NCBI GenBank assembly: GCA_026770615.1
Contig: MU631593.1
Coordinates: 98,237 to 111,513 of the forward strand
Direction: 5' to 3'
DNA: 13,277 nucleotides
From: Pavlovales sp. CCMP2436
Lineage: Eukaryota; Haptophyta; Pavlovophyceae; Pavlovales
Below, one piece after another: positions 12,936 through 13,277 of this stretch. The translations under genes were made by a program, and so were the position numbers. The notes beneath the pieces are model-generated. The model did no database searches. It was not told the origin of the DNA and saw only the letters and a list, made by a program, of their open reading frames with translations. Positions within the stretch are counted from its first letter, which is position 1. Each line of letters begins with the position of its first letter.

Positions 12936-13100
12936 TTAAATATATATATGCATATACATACACATACAAAAAAACAAATAAACTGGATACACACACGCAT
13001 GGATGCCAGGGCGCACGCGTGCAACTTGCGGTCAGTAACGAAGACAGGTGCTGTATACACACACATACACATTCACATAAGCATACAAACAAACACCAAT
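12936..13100. repeat. TA and CA/ACACAT microsatellite tracts
   Basis: TA-rich (12938-12960), then CATA/CACA-rich simple sequence, resuming at about 13053-13097. ORFs crossing it give Cys/Val/Tyr-rich nonsense and are artefacts of the repeat. Such tracts are typical of eukaryotic nuclear DNA. Confidence 0.75.
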
Positions 13101-13277
13101 GAACTCGCTCGCTCGCGCTCGGCCGGACGGCCTTGCGTTGCCTGGTTTGGCTCCTTCGGCTCCTTCTTCAACTAGTCCTTTCACCGCGCTCCCGCGCGGC
13201 GGCCCGCGCCCTGCACGCGCGAACAAGTTCACGGCATTCAAAACCCAAAACCGCCATCAAGTGGACTCGCTCGCGCT
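13101..13277. other. GC-rich window end, no gene recognised
   Basis: It contains CTCGCTCGCTCGCGCTCGG near 13104-13122, a small GGCCG-GA-CGGCC hairpin, and a second CTCGCTCGCGCT at the window edge (13266-13277). An exon of a host gene cannot be excluded. Confidence 0.35.

Noticed and set aside
12745..13092. Cys/Val/Tyr-rich ORFs
   Set aside because: They are translations of CA/TA microsatellites.
13104..13131. GCTC repeats resembling a parvovirus Rep-binding element
   Set aside because: Only a few tetranucleotides in a GC-rich tract. No terminal-repeat fold, resolution site or rep/cap gene is nearby.

Overview
The window looks like nuclear DNA of a microbial eukaryote, most likely an alga, carrying old virus-derived DNA. 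Reasons: viral capsid-type genes with no bacterial ribosome-binding sites, long TA/CA microsatellites, a palindromic satellite array, a MITE-like element, and sharp changes of base composition. Haptophyte-like hosts are only a guess, because no host gene is recognised.

Layout. 1-845: left flank without a convincing gene. It holds a perfect 12-bp hairpin (46-72), a TA tract and a tight cluster of four E2F-like motifs (269-370). 846-2440: a GC-rich viral segment ('element A', left part) with a cysteine-rich protein and a penton/minor-capsid-like protein, both on +. About 2441-9450: an AT-richer, roughly 7-kb compact viral module ('element B'). It has a small basic adenovirus pX/pVI-like protein and a single-jelly-roll penton candidate on -. 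On + follow a coiled-coil protein, an A32/FtsK-type packaging ATPase, a proline-rich protein and a major-capsid-protein candidate. A superfamily 1 (RecD/Pif1-like) helicase is on -. About 9450-10956: the GC-rich virus resumes with a short ORF, a membrane protein with an IQ-like motif, a multi-pass membrane protein, a small helical protein and the C-terminal part of a YqaJ/lambda-type exonuclease. 10957-13277: right flank with a small inverted-repeat unit, a tandem array of hairpin repeats (11328-11504), one basic low-complexity ORF (12008-12427), a 172-bp element with 25-bp terminal inverted repeats (12553-12724) and TA/CA microsatellites.

The simplest reading is a nested arrangement: B, a small capsid-forming DNA virus of the polinton-like/mriyavirus-like sphere, sits inside GC-rich virus A, and both are resident in a host chromosome. 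B's genes form a virion kit: capsid protein, penton, packaging ATPase, minor proteins and one replication helicase. B is decaying. The ATPase has an in-frame TGA where tryptophan is expected. The capsid candidate has two frame breaks. The helicase has one frame break and lacks its C-terminal motifs V and VI. The A exonuclease is also truncated. Gene families are called by reading motifs by eye. No database search was possible.
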